Shown here: in pieces, positions 39,713-49,882 of the stretch
How positions within the stretch are numbered: the stretch's first letter is position 1
Layout: every line of letters starts with the position of its first letter
Assembly: GCF_003057745.1 (NCBI RefSeq)
Contig: NZ_QBJD02000011.1
Location: forward strand, 1 to 64,000
From: Enterobacter sp. RIT418
GTDB lineage: Bacteria > Pseudomonadota > Gammaproteobacteria > Enterobacterales > Enterobacteriaceae
DNA length: 64,000 nt
Direction of reading: 5' to 3'
Translations under genes and position numbers: made by a program
Notes under the pieces: model-generated
Seen by the model: only the letters and a program-made list of their open reading frames with translations
Databases searched by the model: none
What the model was told of the DNA's origin: nothing

Positions 39713-40525
39713 TCAGGGGCGATAAAGAGCCAGAAGTTCGTCCACCTTTTTACGCGTGCCGCCGTTGCTGCTTATGCTGCGCCGCACTTTTACCTGAAAA
39801 TGCTGCGCGGCTTTGTACCATTCGCGCGTATCAGGCGTATCGTGATTCGAAATTAACACCGGAATTCTTTTGCTGACCAGCTTTTCCGCCATTTGCGCCA
39901 GATGCGCCTGCTCGGTGGGGCTAAAGCTATTGGTGTGGTACGCCGTGAAATTCGCCGTAGCCGACAGCGGGGCGTAAGGCGGATCGCAATACACCACGGA
40001 TTTTGCATCCGCCTTTTCCATGCACTCGGCATAGGAGAGGCAGTGAAACTCGGCGTTTTGCGCTTTTTCAGCAAAATGGTACAGCTCGCCCTGCGGGAAG
40101 TAAGGGCGCTTATAGCGACCAAACGGCACGTTAAACTCACCGCGTAAATTGTAGCGGCACAGCCCGTTGTAGCCGTGACGGTTGAGGTAAAGGAACAGCA
40201 GCGCGCGACGGAACGGATCCTGGCACTGATTAAACTCAGCGCGGAACTGGTAATAGACGTCCGGGTTGTTATTTTCAGGCGTAAACAGCTTGCGCGCCTC
40301 TTCAACGTATTCGTCGGTACGCAGCTTAACGATGTTATAGAGGCTAATGAGATCGCTGTTGATATCCGCCAGGATATAACGAGAAAAATCGGTGTTCAGA
40401 AACACCGATCCCGCCCCAACAAAGGGCTCAATGAGGCACTCGCCTTTCGGCAGGTGTTTTTTAATATCATCGAGCAGGGGGTATTTGCCCCCTGCCCATT
40501 TCAGAAAAGCGCGATTTTTTTTCAT
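39713..40525 (-). CDS. dam: DNA adenine methyltransferase Dam
   Basis: Dam (270 residues) methylates N6 of adenine in GATC and so directs mismatch repair, replication initiation control and gene regulation. The AdoMet site FLKWAGGKYPLLDDI and EPFVGAGSVF is N-terminal and the catalytic DPPY is at 181-184. The GATC recognition region RYNLRGEFNVPFGRYK lies at 124-139. It is slightly shorter at the C-terminus than the 278-residue E. coli enzyme. It lies between damX and rpe. Confidence 0.97.
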   Translation of the reverse strand: MKKNRAFLKWAGGKYPLLDDIKKHLPKGECLIEPFVGAGSVFLNTDFSRYILADINSDLISLYNIVKLRTDEYVEEARKLFTPENNNPDVYYQFRAEFNQCQDPFRRALLFLYLNRHGYNGLCRYNLRGEFNVPFGRYKRPYFPQGELYHFAEKAQNAEFHCLSYAECMEKADAKSVVYCDPPYAPLSATANFTAYHTNSFSPTEQAHLAQMAEKLVSKRIPVLISNHDTPDTREWYKAAQHFQVKVRRSISSNGGTRKKVDELLALYRP

Positions 40526-40592
40526 GCTGACTAACTGATTACACCTTCTCCGGCTGTGGAGAAAGCTCCGACAGCATCCTGCGCTTTAAACA

Positions 40593-41885
40593 TTACTTCA
40601 GATCGGCCTGGACCTGATGAATCGGCTTCGCCCACGGGTTTTTCGCCTGAACATCGGCTGGCAGCGCCGCAACGGCACGTTTAGCTTCGTCTTTAGACGC
40701 ATAAACACCGCTCACCAGCACATACCATGGCTGTCCGTTGCGGGTCGTTTGATAGACCACGTAGTTTTTGAGATTCGATTTCTTCGCCCAACCGTTGAGG
40801 TTGTCATAGTTAGACGAACTGCTCAGCTGCAGCGTGTAGTTGCCGGCTGGTGCAGACTTCAGGGAACCGACGTTACCCGTCGTTTTACCCGCAGCAGAGC
40901 TGGTTGCCGCGGCGGCAGGAGCAGCCGTGGCCGCTGGCGCGGTGGTGGTTGCCGTGGCTTTTGGCGCAGGCGTTGCCGCTGGCGCTTTTACCGGCTCACG
41001 GGCAGCAGCCGTTTCGGTGCGTTTCGGCTGCGCGGAGGCTTTCGCTTCAGGCGCTTTCGCCACGGTCTGCGGCTTGGTTTCACGCTTCGGCTCAATCACC
41101 ACCTGCTTGCGTTCCTGACGCGGCGCAGTTTGCGTTTGACGCGGTTTGGTTTCCGCTGCGGCAGTTTGCGGCTGAGCGTTACCGCCGCGAACCGGGGCAA
41201 CGGTCGCAGGCTCAGTCGGCAGCGTAGAACTCACGGCGACGTTGTTCATCTGCTCCTGATTTTGCGGCTGGGTCAGCGCGTTATTCAGATCGCCCTGAAC
41301 CTCAACGCGCTGCTGGCCTTCAGGCGTAGCCGGTGCCTGGCCCTGAGTCGGGGTAGAGGAAACCGGTGGCAGCGAGACGTCCTGCGGCGCTGGCGTATTT
41401 CCGGCAGTCTGCTCGACAGGCGAGGTTCCCGGTGCTGGCTGCGCGCCGTTAGCCTGGTCGGTTGCATCAGAACCGGACAGGTCGATATTTTTCTCAGTGG
41501 ACGCGGTTTGCGGACCTGAGGTTGAGGAAGGCGATTTCAGGGCTGAACCAATGCCGATAATCAGCAGAAGTAAAACCAGAACGCCCAGCCCCATCATGAC
41601 GTACTGTCGGGAGGCTGGCTTTTGGGCTGCGGCTTTTTTACGTTTACGCGGGCGACGCTCTACAGGCTCTTCGTCCATTGACTCTTCTTCGGACTCATAA
41701 CCCTCTTCTGCTCGCTCATCGCGCGCGCTGCGGCTGCGCGAAGGGCGACGATCGTCTGCATCCAGATCGACATCGTCAAAATTGATCTGCGGCTCGTTAT
41801 CACGTTCTGAAGATTGACGAGAACGACCAGTACGACGATCGCTGGGATCGGGTTTCAGCTCGTCTTCTGGTTTGAATTCATCCAT
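40593..41885 (-). CDS. damX: Cell division protein DamX (SPOR domain)
   Basis: DamX (430 residues) localises to the division septum by binding denuded peptidoglycan. It has an acidic, low-complexity cytoplasmic part (1-90) and one membrane segment (about 95-115, [20 protein letters not shown]). A long Pro/Ala/Thr/Gln-rich periplasmic linker follows (about 120-345), then a C-terminal SPOR domain (about 352-428, [20 protein letters not shown] to VALPAD-type repeats). The linker is repeat-rich and variable in the family. Confidence 0.95.
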   Translation of the reverse strand: MDEFKPEDELKPDPSDRRTGRSRQSSERDNEPQINFDDVDLDADDRRPSRSRSARDERAEEGYESEEESMDEEPVERRPRKRKKAAAQKPASRQYVMMGLGVLVLLLLIIGIGSALKSPSSTSGPQTASTEKNIDLSGSDATDQANGAQPAPGTSPVEQTAGNTPAPQDVSLPPVSSTPTQGQAPATPEGQQRVEVQGDLNNALTQPQNQEQMNNVAVSSTLPTEPATVAPVRGGNAQPQTAAAETKPRQTQTAPRQERKQVVIEPKRETKPQTVAKAPEAKASAQPKRTETAAAREPVKAPAATPAPKATATTTAPAATAAPAAAATSSAAGKTTGNVGSLKSAPAGNYTLQLSSSSNYDNLNGWAKKSNLKNYVVYQTTRNGQPWYVLVSGVYASKDEAKRAVAALPADVQAKNPWAKPIHQVQADLK

Positions 41886-41977
41886 TTAACACCCCACTCA
41901 AAGGCTTATGCCAACGACTTTGCATTTCACCTGAAGCTAAACGACCACCCGTAAAAGTGGCCTGACCTTTCTAGTAG

Positions 41978-43066
41978 TTACGCCTGCTGGCAATCAGCAA
42001 TAGCGCCAAGAACAACATCGTGCGGTACTCCACCGCGCACTTCACTTTTCCCTATTGCAAGCGGGAGCACAAGACGCATCTCACCTGCCAATACTTTTTT
42101 ATCGCGCATCATGTGGGGTAAATACGCCTGCGCTGACATCTCCTGCGGCCCAGCCACCGGCAGGCCTGCGCGCTCAAGCAATGCAATAATGCGCGCCGTC
42201 TCTTCCGGCTTAAACTGACCGAGGCGCTCAGACGCACGCGCCGCCATCACCATGCCCGCCGCGACGGCTTCTCCGTGAAGCCAGTTGCCATAGCCCATTT
42301 CAGCTTCAATAGCGTGACCAAACGTGTGCCCCAGATTGAGTAAAGCACGTAAGCCCGTTTCACGCTCGTCAGCCGCGACAACTTCCGCTTTCAGCTCACA
42401 GCAGCGGCGGATGCAGTACGCCATTGCCGAACCGTCAAGGCGCAGCAGCGCATCCATGTTCTCTTCCAGCCAGTTAAAGAACTCACCGTCAAGAATGATG
42501 CCGTACTTGATCACTTCAGCAAGCCCGGAGGCCAGCTCGCGTTTTGGCAGGGTTTTCAGGCAGTCGAGATCCACAACAACCGATGCCGGCTGGTAGAACG
42601 CGCCGATCATGTTTTTGCCGAGGGGATGGTTCACCGCCGTTTTACCGCCAACAGAGGAGTCGACCTGCGAAAGCAGCGTGGTAGGAATTTGAATAAAGCG
42701 CACGCCACGCTGGTAGCTGGCGGCGGCAAAACCCGTCAGATCGCCCACAACACCGCCGCCCAGGGCAAGCAGTGTTGTATCGCGACCATGCGGTTTTTGC
42801 AGTAATGCGGTAAAGACGGTATCAAGTACCGCCAGGCTTTTATACTGCTCGCCATCAGGCAGAATCACACTGTCGACGTCTACGCCCGCCTGTTCAAGCA
42901 GGTGGCGAACGCGGTCGAGATAAAGCGGAGCCAGGGTTTCGTTGGTTACCAACATCGCCCGTTCACCCGCTTTCAGTGGTAAGAAGGAAGCTGGGTCGTT
43001 AAACAAACCAGCCGCGATGGTGATAGGGTAACTACGTTCCCCGAGAGTAACTGTAATCCTCTCCAT
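41978..43066 (-). CDS. aroB: 3-Dehydroquinate synthase
   Basis: AroB (362 residues) is the second enzyme of the shikimate pathway (DAHP to 3-dehydroquinate, NAD+ and Zn2+/Co2+ dependent). Visible are [31 protein letters not shown] with NAD contacts, [19 protein letters not shown], and metal ligands in [12 protein letters not shown] and HGEAVAAGM. It begins [15 protein letters not shown] and lies 59 bp after aroK, with damX next. Confidence 0.98.
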   Translation of the reverse strand: MERITVTLGERSYPITIAAGLFNDPASFLPLKAGERAMLVTNETLAPLYLDRVRHLLEQAGVDVDSVILPDGEQYKSLAVLDTVFTALLQKPHGRDTTLLALGGGVVGDLTGFAAASYQRGVRFIQIPTTLLSQVDSSVGGKTAVNHPLGKNMIGAFYQPASVVVDLDCLKTLPKRELASGLAEVIKYGIILDGEFFNWLEENMDALLRLDGSAMAYCIRRCCELKAEVVAADERETGLRALLNLGHTFGHAIEAEMGYGNWLHGEAVAAGMVMAARASERLGQFKPEETARIIALLERAGLPVAGPQEMSAQAYLPHMMRDKKVLAGEMRLVLPLAIGKSEVRGGVPHDVVLGAIADCQQA

Positions 43067-43125
43067 GACGCGACATCCACCTTAATAATGCTTTTACCCG
43101 CAGGCGAGTGTATATAAAGCCAGAA

Positions 43126-43647
43126 TCAGTTGCTTTCCAGCATATGAATAATCTGGTTTGCAACCACTTTAGCGCTCTGGTCGTCAGTACGAATGGTCAC
43201 ATCTGCAATCTCTTCGTACAGAGGATTGCGTTCACCAGCCAGGGCTTCCAGAACTTCACGTGGCGGCGTTTCCACCTGCAGCAGCGGGCGCTTTTTATCG
43301 CGCTGCGTACGTGCCAGCTGTTTTTCGATGGTCGTCTCAAGATAGACCACAACGCCACGGGCGGAGAGACGGTTGCGGGTTTCGCGAGATTTCACAGAGC
43401 CGCCGCCAGTCGCGAGCACAATGCCCTGTTTTTCCGTGAGTTCGTTGATCACTTTTTCTTCTCGGTCACGGAAACCTTCTTCGCCTTCTACATCGAAGAC
43501 CCAGCCCACATCAGCTCCGGTTCGTTTCTCAATCTCTTGATCAGAATCGTAAAATTCCATATTGAGTTGTTGAGCTAACTGACGCCCAATAGTGCTTTTG
43601 CCGGCACCCATAGGCCCAACCAGAAAGATATTGCGTTTCTCTGCCAT
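43126..43647 (-). CDS. aroK: Shikimate kinase I
   Basis: AroK (173 residues) phosphorylates shikimate with ATP. The P-loop is [15 protein letters not shown] at residues 11-25, shikimate contacts are in [11 protein letters not shown] and [11 protein letters not shown], and the lid is RDKKRPLLQ. The start is ATG 43647 ([11 protein letters not shown]), since the longer frame to 43701 runs through the promoter-leader region. It heads the aroK-aroB-damX-dam-rpe-gph-trpS unit. Confidence 0.97.
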   Translation of the reverse strand: MAEKRNIFLVGPMGAGKSTIGRQLAQQLNMEFYDSDQEIEKRTGADVGWVFDVEGEEGFRDREEKVINELTEKQGIVLATGGGSVKSRETRNRLSARGVVVYLETTIEKQLARTQRDKKRPLLQVETPPREVLEALAGERNPLYEEIADVTIRTDDQSAKVVANQIIHMLESN

Positions 43648-43673
43648 TTTTTCGGTACTACTAAGACTATTCG

Positions 43674-43934
43674 TTAATGGTAATCCCCGCTTCGCAGACA
43701 CCTCGCGTAGCAGGACATGAACTGAAACCTCATATGCAATAGAGCGAGAGTCAGACTAAAAATTATCTCAATACTCCGGCTTGTTTGGCAACTGATTAAA
43801 TCACCGCGCCAAACGCATAGCGTATCAAGACGTAAGTCCAACTCGAATCGGTACTCCTTGTATGCTAATTCATGCCCCACGTCAAACATCTGCAACAAAC
43901 TGGCTGCAAAATCCTTGCGGGGATCGTTATCCAT
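43674..43934 (-). CDS. Hypothetical 86-residue frame coupled to hofQ
   Basis: The ATG at 43934 shares one base with the hofQ stop codon (TAATG), the same coupling used by genuine neighbours in this window. The chain [20 protein letters not shown]... is not one I recognise; it has an amphipathic start and a hydrophobic stretch ([16 protein letters not shown]). It fills most of the hofQ-aroK gap, where the aroK promoter is expected. It may be a chance frame; no homologue is known to me. Confidence 0.25.
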   Translation of the reverse strand: MDNDPRKDFAASLLQMFDVGHELAYKEYRFELDLRLDTLCVWRGDLISCQTSRSIEIIFSLTLALLHMRFQFMSCYARCLRSGDYH

Positions 43935-45172
43935 TAATGAATCCCTACCAGACGCGGCGTAATGAATACCACCAGCTCCCGGCGTTCGTTGTCTTTACCG
44001 TCGTGGCGAAACAGCTGACCGAGCCAGGGAATAGCGCCCAGCCCCGGCACGCTGTCGCGGCCCGTTTTATTTTTTTGCGAAAAAATACCGCCCAGCGCCA
44101 GCGTCTCTCCGCTTTTGACTTCCACCTGCGTCTCAATCTCTTGCTTATCAATCGCCAGCGTTTCGCCGTCCGCCTGCTGCAGTACCTGCCCCGGCATGTT
44201 TTCGCTGATGTGCAGCTTAAGGCGCACGCGGCCTCCCGGCAGAACAACCGGCGTGACTTCCATCCCCAGCACGGCCTCTTTAAATTCCACCGAGGTTGCA
44301 CCGCTTTCTCCGCTGGAAACCTGATAAGGGATCTCGCTGCCCTGCTTAATGCTGGCCGGCTGCATATGCGACGCCAGCAGGCGCGGGCTGGCGATGATAT
44401 CCACCTTTTGCTTTTGCTCCAGCGCCGATAGCTCCATATCCAGCAGCCTGCCGTTGATGCGACCAATGTTGAACCCGACGTGGGTTGTGGCATTCGCGAC
44501 CGACAGATCTGCGCCGAGCGCGGTCACCTGCCCGATCTTGCCCGCGTCCGTCGCCTCCGCCAGACTCCACTTCACGCCCAGCTCGCGCAGGCTTTTTTCG
44601 TTGATGGTCACGATGTGCGCCGCAAGCTCTACCTGCTCGACGGGCAGGTCCATCTGCTCGGCCCAGCGCTGTAGCGCGTCAAGCGTCGCCCGGGTATCCC
44701 GTACCAGCAGGCGGTTGGTGCGTTTGTCGACGGATAAGCTCCCTTTAGGGCTCAGGAGTTTTTCCGCGGCTTTCTGAAGCTCTCCGGCGTCCGCATAGGA
44801 AAAGGGAATGCTGTGCGACACCAGCGGAGCCTCAAGCTGCCTTCGCGCCTTGTCCTGCTCCTTTTGTGCCTGCTGCCCGCGCTGCCACGCCGCGGTGTTG
44901 ACATAAAAAATGCCGCCTTCTTCGCGCATTACTAGCCCAGCGCTGTTGACCACCGTCTGCAGTGCCTGCCGCCAGGGCACGCGCGTAAGATTCAGCGACA
45001 GGGAGCCGCCAACGTCGGGTGAGACCACCAGATTGCGGTTCTCCTGGGCAACCAGCGCCTGAAGCACCTGCACAACGGGCACATCATCCACCGCGAGGGT
45101 GACCGGCTTTGGCGTCGCGGCCCACAGCGGTTTGCACAGTATGATCAGTACGAACGCTATACTTACCTTCAT
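43934..45172 (-). CDS. hofQ: DNA uptake secretin HofQ
   Basis: HofQ (412 residues) is the outer-membrane secretin homologue of the competence/type IV pilus system (ComE/PilQ-like). In E. coli it is needed to use extracellular DNA as a nutrient. It has a signal peptide (FVLIILCKPLWAATP) and an AMIN/secretin N-domain region (VVQVLQALVAQENRNLVVSPDVGG). The C-terminal secretin domain includes VEFKEAVLGMEVTPVV, VEVKSGETLALGGIF and PWLGQLFRHDGKDNERRELVVFITPRL. Its start lies 89 bp inside hofP. Confidence 0.94.
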   Translation of the reverse strand: MKVSIAFVLIILCKPLWAATPKPVTLAVDDVPVVQVLQALVAQENRNLVVSPDVGGSLSLNLTRVPWRQALQTVVNSAGLVMREEGGIFYVNTAAWQRGQQAQKEQDKARRQLEAPLVSHSIPFSYADAGELQKAAEKLLSPKGSLSVDKRTNRLLVRDTRATLDALQRWAEQMDLPVEQVELAAHIVTINEKSLRELGVKWSLAEATDAGKIGQVTALGADLSVANATTHVGFNIGRINGRLLDMELSALEQKQKVDIIASPRLLASHMQPASIKQGSEIPYQVSSGESGATSVEFKEAVLGMEVTPVVLPGGRVRLKLHISENMPGQVLQQADGETLAIDKQEIETQVEVKSGETLALGGIFSQKNKTGRDSVPGLGAIPWLGQLFRHDGKDNERRELVVFITPRLVGIH

Positions 45173-45479
45173 CTTTTTTTATTCCTTCTCGTTGCCAGAC
45201 CCACCGTTTGGGATCGCACCCTTCGCCGACCTCAACGACCAGCGCCTTTTCGTCCAGAGAGATAACCCGCCAGCCCGGCGGCAGCCGGTCGCCCGGCTTC
45301 ACGCGATGCCACCGCTTATTCCCGCTCTGCACAATACCCAGGCCGCTAACGATTCCCTGATAGCGCCACTGCGCCAGCTGCCCTACCGCACAGGTATCGT
45401 CCGGCGGACGGAAGGGATCGCGCATGCCGGTCAGCAAAAACAGGGCGCTCAACAGCAGCAGCCGTCCGTTACGTTCCAT
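45084..45479 (-). CDS. hofP: HofP, DNA utilisation protein
   Basis: HofP (131 residues, PilP-like) starts at ATG 45479 with MERNGRLLLLSALFLLTGM, a membrane or signal segment, followed by RDPFRPP, which is typical. The frame extends 57 bp further upstream inside hofO but that part is unlike the family. It overlaps hofO by 11 bp and hofQ by 89 bp, an unusually long coding overlap. The overlapping tail is Lys/Asp/Gly-rich. Confidence 0.85.
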   Translation of the reverse strand: MERNGRLLLLSALFLLTGMRDPFRPPDDTCAVGQLAQWRYQGIVSGLGIVQSGNKRWHRVKPGDRLPPGWRVISLDEKALVVEVGEGCDPKRWVWQREGIKKDEGKYSVRTDHTVQTAVGRDAKAGHPRGG

Positions 45480-45927
45480 GATGAAGCTCCAGCTGCAGAG
45501 TGATGCGTAACCGTCCGCCGTGCGGCGCGATGACAAAGGCGTTCACCCCAGCGCTCTGCTGCGCCAGCCGGTCGAAAATATCCGGGATGCGTGACCAGTC
45601 GGCCTCAAGCGTAAGCTCCCCGCCCGCGGGCAGCGGCTTCCAGCGCACCAGCGTGGCACCGTTCGCCTGAAAAGCCAGCGGTGAAAATGGCTGTACGACG
45701 CGAGCGTCGGGCGTTGTGCCTTGGGCGACCTTCATGGCAGCGGGCCACAGCGCGGCATGAGTAGAGAGTGCCTGTTTAAGCAGCCCCTGACGCTCGGCAA
45801 GCTGCCCGTTTAGCGGCTTGAGGAAAATCCCCCATGCCGTCGTGATTACGACGAGGCAAGCCAGCCCCCAACAGAGCGCACGCACCTCGCGGCGGCATTC
45901 CCACCAGCGTTCAAAAATGCTGTCCAT
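45469..45927 (-). CDS. hofO: HofO, DNA utilisation protein
   Basis: HofO (152 residues, PilO-like) has one N-terminal membrane segment (about 17-35, LCWGLACLVVITTAWGIFL) and a periplasmic part with ADWSRIPDIFDRLAQQSAGV. It follows hofN by 3 bp and overlaps hofP. Assignment rests on topology and position in the hofMNOPQ cluster. Confidence 0.88.
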   Translation of the reverse strand: MDSIFERWWECRREVRALCWGLACLVVITTAWGIFLKPLNGQLAERQGLLKQALSTHAALWPAAMKVAQGTTPDARVVQPFSPLAFQANGATLVRWKPLPAGGELTLEADWSRIPDIFDRLAQQSAGVNAFVIAPHGGRLRITLQLELHHGT

Positions 45928-45930
45928 GCG

Positions 45931-46431
45931 CTACCCCCGGCTTTTCACCTGAAAAGTGAACATCCAGCGCCCTTCAGCATCCTGCTGTAATTCACCCGTT
46001 TTGCCGGGAGTGAACCCCACGATCTTCCCGAGTTCGCCCCGCAGGGCGGAGAGCGCCGGAAGCGCGGTAGCATATCCCGTTAGCACCAGCGAGGGCGGCT
46101 GATAGCGAAGCTCGCTCAGCCATGCCTGCGGAGGAAGCACAACGGCAACGGACGCCAGCGCCGCTGGCCACGGCACCGGAGGAAGCGTCGGCTCCACGGC
46201 CTGCGTTTGCGTGGAGCCCCACTGCGCCCGGCGGGCCGCAAGCGTTCGATTCACCTCGCTCACGCCCGCGACTACGCTGTTTTGCGCCCGCAGCGTTAGG
46301 GCCCTGTCTGCGCGCAGCGCGCCGATGATGGCCACGATGGCCAGCAGCGAGACAGCCACTATCCCGCCCCAGACGCGCAGGCAGCGCGCCTGCCTGCGCG
46401 GACGCCACGGAAAGAGATTCGCCGTTCTCAT
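45931..46431 (-). CDS. hofN: HofN, DNA utilisation protein
   Basis: HofN (166 residues, PilN-like) has a short basic N-terminus (MRTANLFPWRPRRQARCLR) and one membrane segment (about 22-41, VWGGIVAVSLLAIVAIIGAL). A periplasmic coiled part with LPPQAWLSELRYQPPSLVLTG follows. The start is ATG 46431, overlapping the hofM stop by 4 bp; the longer frame lies inside hofM. Confidence 0.88.
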   Translation of the reverse strand: MRTANLFPWRPRRQARCLRVWGGIVAVSLLAIVAIIGALRADRALTLRAQNSVVAGVSEVNRTLAARRAQWGSTQTQAVEPTLPPVPWPAALASVAVVLPPQAWLSELRYQPPSLVLTGYATALPALSALRGELGKIVGFTPGKTGELQQDAEGRWMFTFQVKSRG

Positions 46432-47201
46432 GGCTGCGCCTCGCTCATCGCCAGCGCGATGGCTACGGTAAAATCCGCGCCGTCGGGCAGCGGGGGCTGG
46501 CAGCGCGCAACGGTTTCCCACGGAGCGCGGGCGTCGTCAAACAGGGCTATCTCGTGAACAGAAAGCGCGAGGAGCGCCGCCAGATCGGCAATATGGGCAG
46601 CCTCCGTCACCGGCCGTCTTCCCCACTGGTGGCGCATCGCCCATAGCCACTGGAGCTCATCCCGCCATGCAACGCACTGCGCAGGCGCAACGGCTGAAAG
46701 AAGGTTCTTCAGCGCCCCCGCATCCGGCACGATCGCCACCAGCCGCAGGCGCAGCGCCTCGGCCAGCGCCAGAAGCGCGTCGACCTCTTTATTTTGTGCG
46801 GCCGTTACGTGATAGCTATTGCTGAAGGTGTCTTGCGTATAGTCAAAGCAGAGGGCGTCAGCGGGCATTTCCAGCTCGCGTGACAGGGCCGAGCCGATCC
46901 ACGACGCCTGTTCGCTGTCGCGCAGAGCGAGCGCAGGACGCGGCAGGATTTTTTGCAGCGTCCTCGAGGCGGGAAATGAGAGGTATATCCGGTGGTAGTG
47001 CGGCAACGTTTGCCGCCAGCCGCGCAGGGCATCAGTCAGCCGCTGTGGTTCGATGATTTTCCCGTCGCGGATAATGCCCTCAGCCAGCGGAACGGCCCAC
47101 CAGCGCCGCAGACGCCAGGCCCGTTTCTCGCGCGTTAGCGCAACAATCAGCACCTTATCTTGTTGAATATGAACGCCCGTTTGCCACGTTTTAAAAGCCA
47201 T
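46428..47201 (-). CDS. hofM: HofM, PilM-like DNA utilisation protein
   Basis: HofM (257 residues) is the first gene of hofMNOPQ and is related to PilM, a cytoplasmic actin-like protein that anchors PilN. It begins MAFKTWQTGVHIQQDKVLIVAL and includes IYLSFPASRTLQKILPRP. It is divergent from mrcA over a 120-bp gap. E. coli orthologues are required to use DNA as a carbon source, regulated by CRP-Sxy in related species (family knowledge). Confidence 0.9.
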   Translation of the reverse strand: MAFKTWQTGVHIQQDKVLIVALTREKRAWRLRRWWAVPLAEGIIRDGKIIEPQRLTDALRGWRQTLPHYHRIYLSFPASRTLQKILPRPALALRDSEQASWIGSALSRELEMPADALCFDYTQDTFSNSYHVTAAQNKEVDALLALAEALRLRLVAIVPDAGALKNLLSAVAPAQCVAWRDELQWLWAMRHQWGRRPVTEAAHIADLAALLALSVHEIALFDDARAPWETVARCQPPLPDGADFTVAIALAMSEAQP

Positions 47202-47321
47202 GCTTCACGATCTCCTTATCGCCCGTCGGTTTGACGGCTATATCAATGAATCAGGCTTGCCTTTATACTACCGCGCGATTGTTTAGAAACTGCCCAAGTG
47301 GAACCAAATGGGAAATCTCCG

Positions 47322-49874
47322 GTGAAGTTCGTAAAGTATTTATTGACCCTTGCAGTCTGTTGCATTCTGCTGGGAGCAGGCTCGATTTATGGTTTGTACA
47401 AATATATTGAGCCGCAGCTGCCCGATGTCGCCACACTGCGTGATGTGCGGCTCCAGATCCCTATGCAGGTCTACAGCGCCGATGGCGAGCTGATGGCGCA
47501 ATACGGTGAGAAACGCCGTATCCCATTGACCTTAAACCAAATCCCCCCTGTGATGGTGAAAGCCTTTATCGCGACCGAGGACAGCCGTTTTTACGAGCAC
47601 CACGGCGTCGACCCGGTGGGTATTTTCCGCGCCGCCAGCGTGGCGCTGTTCTCCGGCCACGCGTCCCAGGGGGCGAGTACGATTACGCAGCAGCTGGCGC
47701 GTAACTTCTTCCTCAGCCCTGAAAAAACGCTGATGCGTAAGATCAAAGAGGTGTTTCTCGCGATCCGCATTGAGCAGCTGCTGAACAAAGATGAGATCCT
47801 CGAGCTCTATCTCAACAAGATCTATCTTGGCTACCGCGCCTATGGCGTGGGTGCTGCGGCGCAGGTCTACTTCGGCAAGCCGATTGACCAGCTGACCTTA
47901 AGCGAAATGGCCACCATTGCTGGCCTGCCAAAAGCGCCGTCAACGTTTAACCCGCTCTACTCGCTGGACCGCGCAACCGCGCGCCGTAACGTGGTGCTGT
48001 CCCGCATGCTGAGCGAGGGCTACATCAGCCAAAGCGAGTACGATCGGGCGCGCAGCGAGGTGATTGACGCCAATTACCACGCGCCGGAGATCGCCTTCTC
48101 CGCGCCTTACCTCACCGAAATGGTTCGTCAGGAGATGATGAGCCGCTACGGTGAGAATGCCTATGAAGACGGGTATCGCGTCTACACTACCGTCACCCGT
48201 AAAGTGCAGCAGGCGGCACAGCAGGCGCTACGCAATAACGTAATGGACTACGACATGCGCCACGGCTACCGCGGCCCGTCGAACGTGTTGTGGAAAGTGG
48301 GCGAAGGCGCATGGGATAGCAAAAAAATCACCGATTCGCTGAAGTCGCTGCCGACGTATGGCCCGCTGCTGCCGGCCGTGGTCACCGAGGCGAATCCACA
48401 GGAAGCGGTCGCCATGATGGCCGACGGCACCTCGGTGTCGCTGCGCATGGACGGCATCCGCTGGGCGCGTCCGTACCGTTCCGACACGCTGCAGGGCCCA
48501 ACGCCGCGCAAAGTAACCGACGCGGTGCAGGCCGGGCAGCAAATCTGGGTGCGTCAGGTAGGCGATACCTGGTGGCTGGCGCAGGTGCCGGACGTGAACT
48601 CCGCGCTGGTCTCCATTAATCCGCAGAACGGCGCCATCATGGCACTGGTGGGCGGCTTTGATTTCAACCAGAGCAAGTTCAACCGCGCCACGCAGGCCCT
48701 GCGTCAGGTCGGCTCGAACATTAAGCCGTTCCTCTACACCGCCGCGATGGATAAAGGGCTGACGCTTGCCAGCATTCTGAACGACGTGCCGATTTCCCGC
48801 TGGGATGCCGGTGCAGGCTCCGACTGGCAGCCGAAGAACTCTCCGGCGCAATATGCGGGCCCGATTCGTCTTCGTCAGGGTCTGGGACAGTCGAAAAACG
48901 TGGTGATGGTTCGCGCCATGCGCGCGATGGGCGTCGACTATGCGGCAGAGTATCTGCAGCGCTTCGGCTTCCCGGCGCAGAACATTGTGCACACCGAATC
49001 GCTGGCGCTGGGCTCGGCCTCCTTTACGCCGCTTCAGGTCGCGCGCGGCTATTCGGTCATGGCCAACGGCGGCTTCCTGGTCGATCCGTATTTCATCACC
49101 AAAATCGAAAATGACCAGGGCGGCGTACTCTTTGAGGCAAAACCGAAAATTGCCTGCCCAGAGTGCGACCTGCCTGTGATTTACGGCGATACGCCGAAAT
49201 CAAACGTGCTTGAGAACAAGGACATGGAAGACGTTGCCATTTCTCAGGAACAGCAGAACCTGGCCGTGCCGAAGCCGCAGCTGGAGCAGGCCAATCAGGC
49301 GCTGGTGGCGCAGGCGGGCGCGCAGGAGTATGCCCCGCACGTCATCAACACGCCGCTGTCATTCCTGATTAAAAGCGCGCTGAACACCAATATCTTCGGC
49401 GAACCGGGCTGGCAGGGAACCGGCTGGCGAGCGGGCCGTGACCTGCAGCGCCACGACATCGGCGGCAAAACCGGGACCACCAACAGCTCGAAGGATGCGT
49501 GGTTCTCAGGCTATGGCCCGGGCGTCGTGACGTCCGTATGGATCGGGTTTGACGATCACCGTCGTGACCTGGGCCGCACCACGGCATCTGGCGCGATTAA
49601 AGATCAGATTTCCGGCTACGAAGGCGGCGCGAAGAGCGCACAGCCCGCGTGGGACGCGTACATGAAGGCCGTCCTCGAGGGCGTGCCGGAACAGCCGCTG
49701 ACCCCGCCGCCGGGCATTGTGACGGTCAATATCGATCGCAGCACCGGCCAGTTGGCCAATGGCGGCAACAGCCGCACGGAGTATTTCATCGAAGGTACGC
49801 AGCCAACCACGCAGGCGGTGCATGAGGTGGGAACGACGCTGATTGATAACGGCGAGACGCACGAGCTGTTTTAA
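47322..49874 (+). CDS. mrcA: Penicillin-binding protein 1A
   Basis: PBP1A (850 residues) is a bifunctional class A peptidoglycan synthase at the inner membrane. It has an N-terminal membrane anchor (about 4-26). The GT51 transglycosylase (about 60-235) has ATEDSRFYEHHGVDP and SQGASTITQQLARN. An OB-like insert follows (about 315-425). The transpeptidase has the active Ser in VGSNIKPFLYTA (SxxK), SKN in GQSKNVVM and KTGTT near 720. The start is GTG 47322 (MKFVKYLLTLAV), as in E. coli, so the ATG at 47298 is not used. Confidence 0.96.
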   Translation: MKFVKYLLTLAVCCILLGAGSIYGLYKYIEPQLPDVATLRDVRLQIPMQVYSADGELMAQYGEKRRIPLTLNQIPPVMVKAFIATEDSRFYEHHGVDPVGIFRAASVALFSGHASQGASTITQQLARNFFLSPEKTLMRKIKEVFLAIRIEQLLNKDEILELYLNKIYLGYRAYGVGAAAQVYFGKPIDQLTLSEMATIAGLPKAPSTFNPLYSLDRATARRNVVLSRMLSEGYISQSEYDRARSEVIDANYHAPEIAFSAPYLTEMVRQEMMSRYGENAYEDGYRVYTTVTRKVQQAAQQALRNNVMDYDMRHGYRGPSNVLWKVGEGAWDSKKITDSLKSLPTYGPLLPAVVTEANPQEAVAMMADGTSVSLRMDGIRWARPYRSDTLQGPTPRKVTDAVQAGQQIWVRQVGDTWWLAQVPDVNSALVSINPQNGAIMALVGGFDFNQSKFNRATQALRQVGSNIKPFLYTAAMDKGLTLASILNDVPISRWDAGAGSDWQPKNSPAQYAGPIRLRQGLGQSKNVVMVRAMRAMGVDYAAEYLQRFGFPAQNIVHTESLALGSASFTPLQVARGYSVMANGGFLVDPYFITKIENDQGGVLFEAKPKIACPECDLPVIYGDTPKSNVLENKDMEDVAISQEQQNLAVPKPQLEQANQALVAQAGAQEYAPHVINTPLSFLIKSALNTNIFGEPGWQGTGWRAGRDLQRHDIGGKTGTTNSSKDAWFSGYGPGVVTSVWIGFDDHRRDLGRTTASGAIKDQISGYEGGAKSAQPAWDAYMKAVLEGVPEQPLTPPPGIVTVNIDRSTGQLANGGNSRTEYFIEGTQPTTQAVHEVGTTLIDNGETHELF

Positions 49875-49882
49875 GCATAAAA

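Noticed and set aside
47298..47321. ATG start eight codons before the mrcA GTG
   Set aside because: The family N-terminus begins at the GTG-encoded MKFVKY; the upstream codons are not conserved in known PBP1A.
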